From: Hyphococcus luteus
GTDB taxonomy: Bacteria > Pseudomonadota > Alphaproteobacteria > Caulobacterales > Parvularculaceae
Length of the DNA: 64,000 bases
Reading direction: 5' to 3'
NCBI RefSeq assembly: GCF_002943565.1
Contig: NZ_PJCH01000015.1
Location: 1-64,000 of the forward strand
The first letter of the stretch is position 1. Each line of letters starts with the position of its first letter. The translations under genes and the position numbers were made by a program. The notes beneath the pieces were generated by a model, which saw only the letters and a list, made by a program, of their open reading frames with translations, was not told the DNA's origin and did no database searches. Below are positions 1-8,673 of this stretch, piece by piece.

Positions 1-1
1 C

Positions 2-853
2 TTACTTTTTCTGTTTCGACAGATCATAGGCGCCAAGGCCGGGCTTGTAGGTTTTGTCGTCAAGGAACTGCCGCATGCCTTCCTTGCGCGCTTCATTGTC
101 GAAGAAATTGAGCGCCTCCTGCGCGCGGATCAGGTAATCCTCGGCATTCTCGTAGGTCATCTCGCCGACCCGGCGCATCGCGTCCTTGGTGGCTTTCAGC
201 GCCCAGGGGTTCTTCTCGAGCAGCTTGTTGGCGACTTCGCCGACGCGCGCTTTCAGCTTGTCCGCCGGCAGCGCTTCATTGACGAGCCCCGCCTCCTCGG
301 CTTCCCTGCCGGTGAGGTTCTCGCCCAGCATGGCGTGATACATCGCCTTGCGGAAGGGCATCAGAACCTGCGCCACCTTGGTCGCGCCGCCGCCGGGCAG
401 AATGCCCCAGTTGATTTCGGAAAGGCCGAACTGGGCGTCTTCCGAGGCGTAAGCGAGGTCGCAGGCGAAGAGCGGGCCGTAGCCGCCGCCGAAACACCAG
501 CCGTTGACCATGGCGATGGTCGGCTTTTGGTACCATCTGAGCCGCTTCCACCAGGCATAGGCTTCGCGCTGCGCATGCCGCGTGCCCTGAAGACCGAGCG
601 CTTCGGTTTCCCGGAAATATTCTTTCAGGTCCATGCCCGCCGACCACGCCGTCCCCTCGCCGGTCAGCACCAGAACGCCCACATTGTCGTCGAATTCGAG
701 CTTTTCGATCACCCGCAGCATCTGCCGGTTCAGCTTCGGGCTCATGCAGTTGCGCTTCTCAGGGCGATTGAATTTCACCCACGCCACTCGGTCCACAATC
801 TCGTAGGATACCGTTTCTTCTTCAGCCCGTTCAGCTGCCATCTGTTTCTCCAT
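2..853 (-). CDS. p-hydroxycinnamoyl-CoA hydratase-lyase (feruloyl/coumaroyl-CoA)
   Basis: Crotonase-fold enzyme of 283 residues that hydrates and retro-aldol cleaves 4-coumaroyl-, caffeoyl- or feruloyl-CoA to the hydroxybenzaldehyde plus acetyl-CoA. The assignment rests on family signatures that ordinary enoyl-CoA hydratases lack: NRPEKRN near residue 30, the oxyanion-hole stretch SAGMDLKEYF near 70, NGWCFGGGYGP near 118, FGLSEINWGI near 143, and the C-terminal QFLDDKTYKPG. Length is normal for the family. An ATG start is used; the stop (TAA) lies at the window edge, so the gene is complete. It diverges from the AraC regulator across about 450 bp. The matching CoA ligase and vanillin dehydrogenase are not in view and may lie upstream of the window. 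Confidence 0.9.
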   Translation of the reverse strand: MEKQMAAERAEEETVSYEIVDRVAWVKFNRPEKRNCMSPKLNRQMLRVIEKLEFDDNVGVLVLTGEGTAWSAGMDLKEYFRETEALGLQGTRHAQREAYAWWKRLRWYQKPTIAMVNGWCFGGGYGPLFACDLAYASEDAQFGLSEINWGILPGGGATKVAQVLMPFRKAMYHAMLGENLTGREAEEAGLVNEALPADKLKARVGEVANKLLEKNPWALKATKDAMRRVGEMTYENAEDYLIRAQEALNFFDNEARKEGMRQFLDDKTYKPGLGAYDLSKQKK

Positions 854-1308
854 ATTACCCCGGGGCCTTTCCCCGCGCCCGGTTCGCCAGCGCTCGCCGC
901 CGGCGAGCCGACGACATTGTTATGTTACATTACTATCTCCGGGTATCACGTTCCAGAGCGGATCAGAGCGCCGTGGCTGCGGGAATTTGCATCAAAATGA
1001 GAAATACCGGCGCGCGCCACCCGGGCTTCCGGCCATGTGGAAAGCCCCCTCAAGCTCATCTTCATGCCGGCTTCATGCCGGCAAAGCGCCTGCGGCAATG
1101 CTGCAGCGCAGCACGCCCGGCGCGGACAAGCTTGATGAAGCCGGCGTCAGAATTTACTTTTTCGGCGGCGCGCCGATTTTGTTTCATATTTCAAGAGGCG
1201 CAGGCAGCGGCGTTGGGGGATACTGATCATAACAGCTGGCCGCGCGAAGATAATCTTGCCGGGGGACTGCGGCCCGCTGTTTAGGCGCGTAGGGAGGACA
1301 GGCCTTGC
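854..1308. promoter_or_regulatory. Divergent intergenic region between hydratase-lyase and AraC gene
   Basis: 455 bp with no convincing gene; the short reading frames here lack a ribosome site or recognisable protein features. It must hold the promoters of both divergent genes. An exact 11-bp tandem direct repeat, TTCATGCCGGC twice in a row (1061-1082), is the only conspicuous pattern. AraC proteins often bind direct repeats, so it is a candidate operator, but this is inference. Confidence 0.4.
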
Positions 1309-2244
1309 ATGGTTCAAAATATTGAACATTTCGCCACTGCCGAGGTCGATCAACTGGAACGGCTTGAATTCTGGAACAGAATTGCGAGCGAGACCTTTTG
1401 CGGGCTGAGCATCGATTCCGAGCGAGAGTCCTTCGATGCGGAAATGTGGCGCTGGAGCATGGGCGATCTCACCATGATCCGACCGAGATCGCCGAACGCC
1501 GTCGTACAGCGCAACGCCCGCATCGCCCGCAATGGCGGCGACTGCGTCATGCTGCATCTTCAGCACGCGGGAAGCTGCCTTCATGCACAGGCGAATGAGA
1601 TTCATCATTTGCGCGCAGGCGATGTGATCCTCACAGACAGCAACGAAAATTACCGTGTCGATCTGTCCGGCGACAATGACATGCTCGTCGTTGAAATGCC
1701 GCGCCTTGCGCTCGTCCAGCGCGTGCCGAACCTGAACGATGTTCTCTCCCGCCGCATCGCAGGAGAAACGCCGTCCAGCCGTCTTCTGCACGACTTTCTT
1801 CTTTCTCTCTGGCGTCAGGGCGATCAAAGCAATGCAGACCCCGCCATGGTCAAAGGCGTAACGGACGTCTTTTATAACCTGCTGACAATGGCGCTCTGCG
1901 ACCGAAATGTGAACGCGGAAAGCGATGCGCGGATAATCAATAGGCTCACTGCGCTCGTGAAAGCGCGCATTTGCGACCCCGATCTGAGGCCGTCCGATCT
2001 CGCAGACCAACTCGGCGTATCGATCCGCACGGTTCAAAACGCATTCGCCACGATCGGCGCCACGCCGTCCGCCTACATCCTGTCAAAACGGCTTAGCCTC
2101 GCAGCCGACCGTCTTATTGCGGCGCAGCAACTCAGCATCACCAGCATCGCTTACGAGTCCGGTTTCAACGATTGCAGCTATTTCACGCGCTGCTTCAAAC
2201 AAAAATACGGCGTCTCTCCTTCGGCCTATCGCGCCCAGCACTAG
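1309..2244 (+). CDS. AraC-family transcriptional regulator
   Basis: 311-residue activator type with an N-terminal ligand-binding half (FeaR/AraC_binding_2-like; HLRAGDVILTDS near residue 105) and a C-terminal double helix-turn-helix of about 100 residues. The second HTH is well conserved (ITSIAYESGFNDCSYFTRCFKQKYGVSPSAYR). The ATG is preceded by AGGGAGGA about 10 nt upstream. Divergent placement next to the hydratase-lyase and upstream of the TonB receptor suggests control of aromatic uptake and catabolism, with the ligand probably an aromatic acid or CoA thioester; that is inference from position only. Confidence 0.85.
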   Translation: MVQNIEHFATAEVDQLERLEFWNRIASETFCGLSIDSERESFDAEMWRWSMGDLTMIRPRSPNAVVQRNARIARNGGDCVMLHLQHAGSCLHAQANEIHHLRAGDVILTDSNENYRVDLSGDNDMLVVEMPRLALVQRVPNLNDVLSRRIAGETPSSRLLHDFLLSLWRQGDQSNADPAMVKGVTDVFYNLLTMALCDRNVNAESDARIINRLTALVKARICDPDLRPSDLADQLGVSIRTVQNAFATIGATPSAYILSKRLSLAADRLIAAQQLSITSIAYESGFNDCSYFTRCFKQKYGVSPSAYRAQH

Positions 2245-2717
2245 CCCTGTCCCGAAGGGGCATCTGTGGCGCCACAATCACAGCTGCAAGACTTGCGCAT
2301 AAATCCGTCTGGCTTTCGCGTCAGTCCAAGACGCTGCGCTCAAACAAGCCGAGGATTTAGCGAATAATGCTTGGGCTGAAGTCGGATTTTCATCTGCGCT
2401 TCATGCGCGCCAATGCGAGATGGCGGCAAGCCGTTGAATCAGCTCCGCCGGTTCAACGGTTAAGCAGAGCCGGACTTGGGAGGAATGTTGTGAGGCAAGG
2501 CGGCGAAGCTGTGTTGACGCAAACGTCTTCAGCTCTGAACAGGTCGAAGCGCGCCATGAGCTCTTGCGCTCAGACTTCCAAAAAAGACAAAGATCGGCGG
2601 CCGCGCCAGCGCTCTTGCGCCATCCTAGCGCACGCAACCGCCGACAATTCGAACGCATAGAATCCCTTCGCTCCCTCGGGCGGAGGTGTTGGGCAATTTT
2701 GCCGGGAGGAACACGTA
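2245..2717. promoter_or_regulatory. Intergenic leader upstream of TonB receptor
   Basis: 473 bp without a supported gene; overlapping short frames on both strands show no protein-like pattern. It holds an 8-bp inverted repeat CCGTTGAA / TTCAACGG (2431-2438 and 2452-2459, 13-nt spacer) that may be an operator. The receptor's ribosome site GGGAGGA lies at 2704-2710. Confidence 0.35.
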
Positions 2718-5207
2718 ATGAAGTTGAAACTGACTACCAGCATCGGCGCCATGGCCATCGCTCTTTCGAGCGTCGCCTATGCGCAGGTCGACACCATCAC
2801 CGTCACCGCGCAAAAGCGCGAAGAAAACGTGCAGGACGTGCCGATCGCCGTCTCCGCGTTTGACGGCGACGCGTTGCAGGAACGCGCCGTCACCAGCGTT
2901 GCGGGCCTGTCGAACATCACCCCGAACGTCTCACTCGACGCCGGCACGCCGTTTTCCGGCGACACCGCCGTGATCTCCGCTTACATTCGCGGCATCGGCG
3001 CGAACGACTTCGCCTTCAATATCGACCCGGGCGTCGGCGTCTATCTCGATGGCGTCTATCTCGCGCGCTCCATCGGGGCCAACCAAGACCTTCTCGATGT
3101 CGAACGGATCGAAGTCCTAAAAGGCCCGCAAGGCACGCTCTTCGGCCGGAACACCATCGGCGGCGCCATCTCCATCGTCACCCATGAGCCGGGCGACGAG
3201 TTTTCGTTCTCGGGCGACGTCACCACGGGCAGCTTTGAATTGCTGCAAATTCGCGCGACGGCGGACATTCCGCTGTCGGACAGCCTGAAATCCTCGATCA
3301 GCGTCTCCATGAAGGACCGCCGCGGCTATTTGAAACGCATCCCCTATCCGGGCTTCGAAAATTATAATGTGGAGCCCATCCAGACCATGCGGGCCGCGAT
3401 TTACGGCAACCAGGGCGACTATGAAGGCGGCACGGACGCCAAAAACGCCCGTATCAAGCTGGTCTATGAAGACGGCGGGCCGTTCAAAGCGACGCTCTCC
3501 GGCGACTATGCGTTCTCCAAGCAAAGCCAGCTCGCCAACAAGTTGGTCGCGACCAGCGACGCCGTTTTCGCCGGCTCATACAACTGCGCCATCGAAGGCA
3601 TCCAACCGCCGGCGGGCGACATGTCCTGCGGCGGAGGCCCGCCGCCCATCGCTTACGCCGGCGGTATTGGCGGCCTCACCTGGGTCGCGGACAATCCGCC
3701 TATTTTTGGCGTCAATACGGATGCTGACCCGTATAATGATCGCCTGCCCTATGACGACCGTTTCATTACCGACGACATCGACACGAGCTACGCAAATGGC
3801 AACAACGTCGCACGTCTCGAAAATTACGGCGTTCACCTGACGCTCGATTACGATCTCGGCGCCAATGCAGCGCTGAAATCGATTTCCGCCTACCGCCATC
3901 TCGACTGGGATGTCGGCATGGACCTCGACAACTCGCCTTTGAACTTCCTGCATACGAGCTTCACCACCGACCAGTGGCAATTCAGCCAGGAAGTGCAGCT
4001 CACGGGCTCCGCTCTTGACGAGCGCATCAATTATGTCTTCGGCGGCTACTATTTCGTCGAGGAAGGCGACCTCCACGACTTCGTCACCTTCGCTGAAGGC
4101 CTGTTGCAGGTCGACGGTCCGAACTATCTGAAGACGACGAATTACGCCGGCTTCGGACAGATCGATTTCAAGGTCACCGACTGGCTGACGGTCACCGCCG
4201 GCGGCCGCTACACGCACGAGAAAAAACTCTTCGAGGGCGCGCAGTCGGACCGCAACGGTCTTAATTATAAAATCGCGCAGCAATTCGGCGATCCGGATTG
4301 CATGTCGCTTGCGCCGACCATCTCCGAAGCTTGCCGCATCGCGCAAGGTTTCCCCGTGCCGGGCGAACCGCTGCGCTATTACATCGAAGGCATCCAGACC
4401 AAGAAGTTCAACAACTTCTCGCCCAAGGTCAGTGTCCAGGTGTTCCCGACGGACGGCGTCATGCTCTATGGCAGCTACTCTGAAGGCTATCGCACGGGCG
4501 GCTGGACCACGCGTCTGTCTAACCCACTCGACTATGCGCCTGACTTCGACGAGGAGAATGCGACCAGCTGGGAAGGCGGCCTGAAGTCGACCCTGTTCGA
4601 CAATAGCTTGCTGTTCAACGTGGCGGCCTTCACAACAAAATATGAAGGCATCCAGCTGAACTTCCAGCAGGGCGTCTCGCCGACCATTCAGAACGCCGGC
4701 ACGGCGCGGATTAAAGGCCTTGAGGTCGAAACGGTCTACGCACCGGGCGGCGGGCTTTCGATCAACGCCTCGGTCGGGCTCATCAACGCCGAATATATCG
4801 ACGTTCTGGGCCCTGCACAGGTCGCCCCGAACCCGCTGCAAGCGGGCGTCATCCCGGGCGCTGACCTGCCGAAAACGCCTGACTTCAAATTCAATGTGAG
4901 CCCGCGTTATGAGTTCAACATGGGCAACGGCGCGATTGTGACGTTGCTCGCCGACTACACGCACACCGCGTCAATGTGGAACGACACGGAGAGGACATTC
5001 CTCTTGCAGCGTCCTTCCACTGACATCTTGAACCTCAGCGCGTCCTATGAAGAACCCGGCGGCCGGTGGAACATCACGGTCGGCGGCACCAACCTTACGG
5101 ACGAACGCTATCTGACCACCGGTCAGGCCCAGATCGCCGGCGGCCAGATCTACGGCACCTACAGCCGTCCGGCCGAATGGTATGCGCGATTGGGCGTTAA
5201 TTTCTAA
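2718..5207 (+). CDS. TonB-dependent outer-membrane receptor
   Basis: 829-residue receptor of the large sphingomonad/caulobacter type. A signal peptide covers about residues 1-22 (ends VAYAQ), then a TonB-box/plug start (TITVTAQKREENVQDVPIAV), plug motifs (GPQGTLFGRNTIGGAISI near 135) and a beta-barrel ending in the aromatic terminus ARLGVNF. The barrel has the usual NLTDERYLTTGQ region near the C-terminus. ATG preceded by GGGAGGA. Energised by TonB/ExbBD, it would import a scarce solute; next to the hydroxycinnamate enzyme and the catabolic run the substrate may be an aromatic or lignin-derived compound, but substrate cannot be read from the sequence. Confidence 0.92.
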   Translation: MKLKLTTSIGAMAIALSSVAYAQVDTITVTAQKREENVQDVPIAVSAFDGDALQERAVTSVAGLSNITPNVSLDAGTPFSGDTAVISAYIRGIGANDFAFNIDPGVGVYLDGVYLARSIGANQDLLDVERIEVLKGPQGTLFGRNTIGGAISIVTHEPGDEFSFSGDVTTGSFELLQIRATADIPLSDSLKSSISVSMKDRRGYLKRIPYPGFENYNVEPIQTMRAAIYGNQGDYEGGTDAKNARIKLVYEDGGPFKATLSGDYAFSKQSQLANKLVATSDAVFAGSYNCAIEGIQPPAGDMSCGGGPPPIAYAGGIGGLTWVADNPPIFGVNTDADPYNDRLPYDDRFITDDIDTSYANGNNVARLENYGVHLTLDYDLGANAALKSISAYRHLDWDVGMDLDNSPLNFLHTSFTTDQWQFSQEVQLTGSALDERINYVFGGYYFVEEGDLHDFVTFAEGLLQVDGPNYLKTTNYAGFGQIDFKVTDWLTVTAGGRYTHEKKLFEGAQSDRNGLNYKIAQQFGDPDCMSLAPTISEACRIAQGFPVPGEPLRYYIEGIQTKKFNNFSPKVSVQVFPTDGVMLYGSYSEGYRTGGWTTRLSNPLDYAPDFDEENATSWEGGLKSTLFDNSLLFNVAAFTTKYEGIQLNFQQGVSPTIQNAGTARIKGLEVETVYAPGGGLSINASVGLINAEYIDVLGPAQVAPNPLQAGVIPGADLPKTPDFKFNVSPRYEFNMGNGAIVTLLADYTHTASMWNDTERTFLLQRPSTDILNLSASYEEPGGRWNITVGGTNLTDERYLTTGQAQIAGGQIYGTYSRPAEWYARLGVNF

Positions 5208-5223
5208 CCTTCCCTTGGGTTCG

Positions 5224-5252
5224 GGGCGGGGCTCATGTCCCGCCCCTTTTTC
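5224..5252 (+). terminator. Rho-independent terminator after TonB receptor
   Basis: Perfect 8-bp stem GGGGCGGG / CCCGCCCC with an 8-nt loop, followed directly by TTTTT, 17 nt after the receptor stop. It separates the receptor from the sulfotransferase and argues against any start for the latter upstream of it. Confidence 0.85.
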
Positions 5253-5514
5253 TCAGGGCCAAACACAGTCGAGGCGGCATGAGAGGACGGGCGGTTCTGA
5301 AAACCGCGACACGGCGACAGACACCGCCCGGATTATTCCGACCGTCATGACCATATGTAATTTCAATCATCACGTTTTGGCGCCGAAAGTCGCGGCGCAA
5401 CCGCGTCCGAGCGCGCCGTTTACCAAACAGGGAAGACCGCCACGCGCGGCCAGGACGCCGCATTGCCTGCGGTCCGGGCGCGGTATAGTTTCCAGGCGCC
5501 GTCGTTTCAGGAAG

Positions 5515-6243
5515 ATGATGAAAGCGCCCCGCCTGCACAAATTGTTGGACTATGTTCCCCGCGGCGCCGTTGCGCGCAACGCCTACAAGCTGGCCCGCCC
5601 CCACCGCTATCGGATGATTGAAGACAGCCGCGCGCAGATATCGGGCGAGGAAGCGAATGTCGCCGCCTTCTTCCGCACGAAAACGATTTTCGTCCACATT
5701 CCGAAAACCGCCGGCATTTCCGTCGTCCTGTCGTTCTATGGAGACACGATAAGCATGGCGCACACGCGCCTGCGCATGTTCCGTCTTCTTTTCACCGAAG
5801 AAGAATTCGACAGTTTTTATAAATTCGCTTTTGTGCGCCATCCCACGGACCGGCTGATTTCCGCTTTCAATTTTCTGAAAGGCGGCGGCATCACGCAAGA
5901 CGACAGCGCATTCGCCGACGCGCATCTTGCGCCTTATGACGATTTTTCGAGCTTCGTCAGAAAATGGCTCACGCCGGCAAGCGCGTATTCCTACGTCCAC
6001 TTCGTCCCGCAGCACGATTTCGTCATGATCCGCGGAAAACCTGGACTCGACTATATCGGCCGTTTTGAATCCCTTGCTGAAGATTATGAACATATCCGCC
6101 ATGCGACAGGCATCGGCGAGGCGCTGAAAAAATATAATGTGCGCAATCAATCGAAAACACGCCCGGATCTCGCGCCGGATGTCCGGCGGATCATCGAAAC
6201 GGTTTATGAAAAAGATTTCGAACTCTTCGACTATCAGCCCTGA
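5515..6243 (+). CDS. Sulfotransferase family 2 domain protein
   Basis: 242-residue PAPS-dependent sulfotransferase-like protein. The 5'-phosphosulfate loop is visible as FVHIPKTAGIS near residue 60, and the 3'-phosphate-binding segment as FAFVRHPTDRLISAFNF near 105-120; both are diagnostic of the Sulfotransfer_2 group that modifies carbohydrates or small molecules. The frame stays open upstream to 5182, but that would overlap the receptor gene and its terminator; ATG at 5515 follows AGGAAG closely (a second ATG at 5518 gives better spacing). No signal peptide or membrane segment is seen, so it is probably cytoplasmic. Acceptor unknown. Confidence 0.75.
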   Translation: MMKAPRLHKLLDYVPRGAVARNAYKLARPHRYRMIEDSRAQISGEEANVAAFFRTKTIFVHIPKTAGISVVLSFYGDTISMAHTRLRMFRLLFTEEEFDSFYKFAFVRHPTDRLISAFNFLKGGGITQDDSAFADAHLAPYDDFSSFVRKWLTPASAYSYVHFVPQHDFVMIRGKPGLDYIGRFESLAEDYEHIRHATGIGEALKKYNVRNQSKTRPDLAPDVRRIIETVYEKDFELFDYQP

Positions 6244-6333
6244 TCGGGCGCAACGATGGGAATAGATTTGAAAATGGCGGGAAACGATACCTGAAAACAA
6301 AAGCGCCCGCCGCGCGTTAGGAAAGGAACCGAA

Positions 6334-6867
6334 ATGGCAGAAGCCGCAACTACGGAATTCTGGAAAGACATCACGCCGATCGAAAACGTGTTCAAGCCGG
6401 AGTCGATGGGCGACGCCTACATGTCTAAAATCGCCGAAGGCGACGAACGCTACTGGGTGCCGATTTCGGAAACGGTTTCTTCGAAGCCGGTCTGGATCTC
6501 GCCGCAGCGGAACATGTGGGCGGATGTCCTGATGTCGAAAGAAGCGGGTCTTGTGAACCGCCATTACCACCCACACCAGATCTTCGCCTATACGATCTCC
6601 GGCAAATGGGGTTATCTCGAACATGACTGGACCGCGACGGCGGGCGATTTCATTTATGAATCGCCGGGCGAAGGCCATACGCTGATCGCCTATGACAGCC
6701 CTGATCCGATGAAGGTTTTCTTTGTCGTCACCGGCCCGCTGATCTGGCTCGACGACGAAGGCAATGGCGTCGGCCATTACGACGTGCACGATTATATCGC
6801 CGCTGCGCGCGAGCATTACGACAAGGTCGGCATCGGCGCGGACTATGTCAAAACGCTGTTCAGGTAG
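6334..6867 (+). CDS. Cupin dioxygenase, 2,4'-dihydroxyacetophenone dioxygenase family (copy 1)
   Basis: 177-residue single-domain cupin. The putative iron ligands are His77, His79 and, 36 residues later, His115 (NRHYHPH and GEGHTL), plus a conserved YLEHDW acidic segment between them. Known members of this family cleave the C-C bond of 2,4'-dihydroxyacetophenone with O2 to give 4-hydroxybenzoate and formate. ATG at 6334 with GGAAAGG upstream. It is the first gene of a closely packed run with a second cupin of the same type two genes on. Many family members are uncharacterised, so the exact substrate is open. Confidence 0.75.
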   Translation: MAEAATTEFWKDITPIENVFKPESMGDAYMSKIAEGDERYWVPISETVSSKPVWISPQRNMWADVLMSKEAGLVNRHYHPHQIFAYTISGKWGYLEHDWTATAGDFIYESPGEGHTLIAYDSPDPMKVFFVVTGPLIWLDDEGNGVGHYDVHDYIAAAREHYDKVGIGADYVKTLFR

Positions 6868-6870
6868 GCC

Positions 6871-7278
6871 ATGAAAGTCAACGCCCTCGACCACGTCAAC
6901 ATCCAGACGCTCGACCTGAAGGCGACTATTAATTTCTACACTGATGTTCTCGATCTTGAGGCGCGCGATCCGCCGCCGCCGCTCGATCCGAAACTGGTGC
7001 AATGGATGTATGATGCGGAGGGCCGCGCGATCTTTCACCTGACGACACCGGGCTCGCTTTCGGGCGATAACGCCGTGCAAGAGCTGCCGCGCGAGACCGG
7101 CCCCGTCCATCATGTGGCCCTGAGCTGCACCGACCATGACGCCATGGCCGAGCGTCTTGTTTCGCTTGGGCTTGAGCACCGCCTCAACCATGTAACCGCC
7201 ATCGACCTGAAGCAGATCTTTGTGCGCGATCCGAATGGCGTGCTTCTGGAGCTCAATTACTTTCCGGGAAATCATTAG
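6871..7278 (+). CDS. VOC (glyoxalase/extradiol dioxygenase fold) protein
   Basis: 135 residues, one vicinal-oxygen-chelate module pair. Metal ligands can be proposed from DHVNIQTLD (His8), VHHVALSC (about residue 73) and LLELNYF (Glu near 131). Only 3 bp after the first cupin and 12 bp before the second, so almost certainly co-translated. Could be a lyase, isomerase or ring-cleaving dioxygenase; the sequence does not decide. No signal peptide. Confidence 0.75.
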   Translation: MKVNALDHVNIQTLDLKATINFYTDVLDLEARDPPPPLDPKLVQWMYDAEGRAIFHLTTPGSLSGDNAVQELPRETGPVHHVALSCTDHDAMAERLVSLGLEHRLNHVTAIDLKQIFVRDPNGVLLELNYFPGNH

Positions 7279-7290
7279 GGAGCAAATAAT

Positions 7291-7824
7291 ATGTCCGGCA
7301 TGAAAGCGCCGCCTTCCGGCGCCTATAAAATCGTCAAGGTCGAGGAGCTTTACGGCGATCTCATCAAGGAGCGCGGGCTTGAAGGCACTTATGTCGGCAA
7401 GTCGGAAGAAGAAAGCCCCTGGGTGCCCTTCGGCGACAACGCCGCCATCCGTCATCTCGCCTTCGACGTGCGCCAGAATATTTACTGCAACATTCTCTGG
7501 ATCAAATCGCCGGGCGTCATCGGCACGCACAAACATCGCGGCCCCGTTTGGGCCGTCGGGCTCGAAGGCTCCTTCCGCTATCTCGAATATGACTGGGTCT
7601 GCGGCCCGGGCGAGTTCATCACCGAAACGCCGGGCACCGCGCACACTCTTGTCACCGACGATCCGAACGGCATGAAGGCGCTGTTCTGGATGCAAGGCGC
7701 CAACGAGTTTTACGACGAAAACGGCGATTTCGTCGAAACGCTCGACGTGTGGTGGTTCATGAATCACTATGAGAGTTACTGCAAGGAACACGGCCTTCCC
7801 CTCAACAAGCAACTCTATATTTAA
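7291..7824 (+). CDS. Cupin dioxygenase, 2,4'-dihydroxyacetophenone dioxygenase family (copy 2)
   Basis: 177 residues, same length and fold as the first cupin but clearly diverged. The metal triad is kept with identical spacing: His80, His82 and His118 (GTHKHRG and GTAHTLV), and the YLEYDW segment is retained. Both cupins therefore look catalytically competent. They could be two isozymes for different substituents or two subunits of one enzyme; the sequence does not tell which. ATG start after AGGGAGCAA. Confidence 0.75.
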   Translation: MSGMKAPPSGAYKIVKVEELYGDLIKERGLEGTYVGKSEEESPWVPFGDNAAIRHLAFDVRQNIYCNILWIKSPGVIGTHKHRGPVWAVGLEGSFRYLEYDWVCGPGEFITETPGTAHTLVTDDPNGMKALFWMQGANEFYDENGDFVETLDVWWFMNHYESYCKEHGLPLNKQLYI

Positions 7825-7827
7825 GCC

Positions 7828-8649
7828 ATGAAAGCGCTCGAACAGTTCGACATCAAAGGCCGCTCCGCGATCGTCACCGGCGCGGCCTCGGGGATCGGTC
7901 TTTGCTACGCCGAAGCCATGGCGGAAGCGGGCGCCGGCGTCACCATCACCGATATCGACATCGACGGCGCCGAACGCGAGGCCAAGCGCCTTCTGGGCGA
8001 AGGTTATGATGCCCGCGCCGCGCATCTCGACGTGGTCGACCGCGAGGAGATGACCAAGGTTTTCGACGAGCATGTCGCCCATTATGGCGGGCTCGATATC
8101 GCTTTTGCGAACGCCGGGATCGACCCCGGCGCCGGTTTCGCCGCGCCTGACGGCGGTCGCAACCCGGAAGGCCAGGTCGATGCTTATGACGTTTCCGCCT
8201 GGGACCGCTGCATCGCCATCAACCTCACCGGCGTTTACAATACCATGCGCGAGGCGGCGCGCGTCATGAAAGCCGGCGGCAAGCCCGGTTCGATCATCGC
8301 CACCTCCTCGAACGCCGGCGTCGTCATCGAACCGATTGTCGGCATGCCTTATCATCCGGCAAAGGCCGGCGTTTCTCACATGGTGCGCTATCTCGCCATG
8401 GAGCTCGCCGAGTTCAGGATCCGCGTCAATTCCATCGCCCCCGGCCCCTTCGTCACCAATATCGGCGGCGGCTGGCTGCAGGACCCGGTGGTGCGCGAGG
8501 CCTGGGATTCGGTCGTGCCGCTGGGCCGCATCGCCGAAACCGACCAGATGAAACCGCTGGCGCTCTATCTCGCCTCTGACGCCTCGAACTATGTCACGGG
8601 CTCGCAGGTCCTGATCGACGGCGGCATGGCGCTTGGCGGCTTTAAGTAA
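7828..8649 (+). CDS. Short-chain dehydrogenase/reductase
   Basis: 273 residues, classical SDR. Cofactor loop TGAASGIG at about residue 19, acidic residue at the end of beta-2 (TDIDID) favouring NAD+, NAG motif (FANAGID), catalytic Ser in ATSSNAG and YHPAK as the YxxxK pair near residue 172. C-terminal VTGSQVLIDGG is typical. Begins 3 bp after the second cupin. Likely oxidises a benzylic or side-chain alcohol, or reduces the ketone, in the same pathway (inference from operon position). Confidence 0.85.
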   Translation: MKALEQFDIKGRSAIVTGAASGIGLCYAEAMAEAGAGVTITDIDIDGAEREAKRLLGEGYDARAAHLDVVDREEMTKVFDEHVAHYGGLDIAFANAGIDPGAGFAAPDGGRNPEGQVDAYDVSAWDRCIAINLTGVYNTMREAARVMKAGGKPGSIIATSSNAGVVIEPIVGMPYHPAKAGVSHMVRYLAMELAEFRIRVNSIAPGPFVTNIGGGWLQDPVVREAWDSVVPLGRIAETDQMKPLALYLASDASNYVTGSQVLIDGGMALGGFK

Positions 8650-8673
8650 TGTGTATCTGAGGACTGAGTAATT

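Noticed and set aside
2367-2660. Possible 97-codon gene in front of the first TonB receptor
   Set aside because: No ribosomal site, opposite-strand frames are just as long, and the composition is not protein-like.
3576-4964. 462-codon minus-strand frame inside the first TonB receptor
   Set aside because: Antisense of a well-supported receptor; no protein-like features.
5182-5514. Upstream extension of the sulfotransferase frame
   Set aside because: It would overlap the TonB receptor and its terminator, and shows no sulfotransferase-like sequence; ATG 5515 has a ribosome site.
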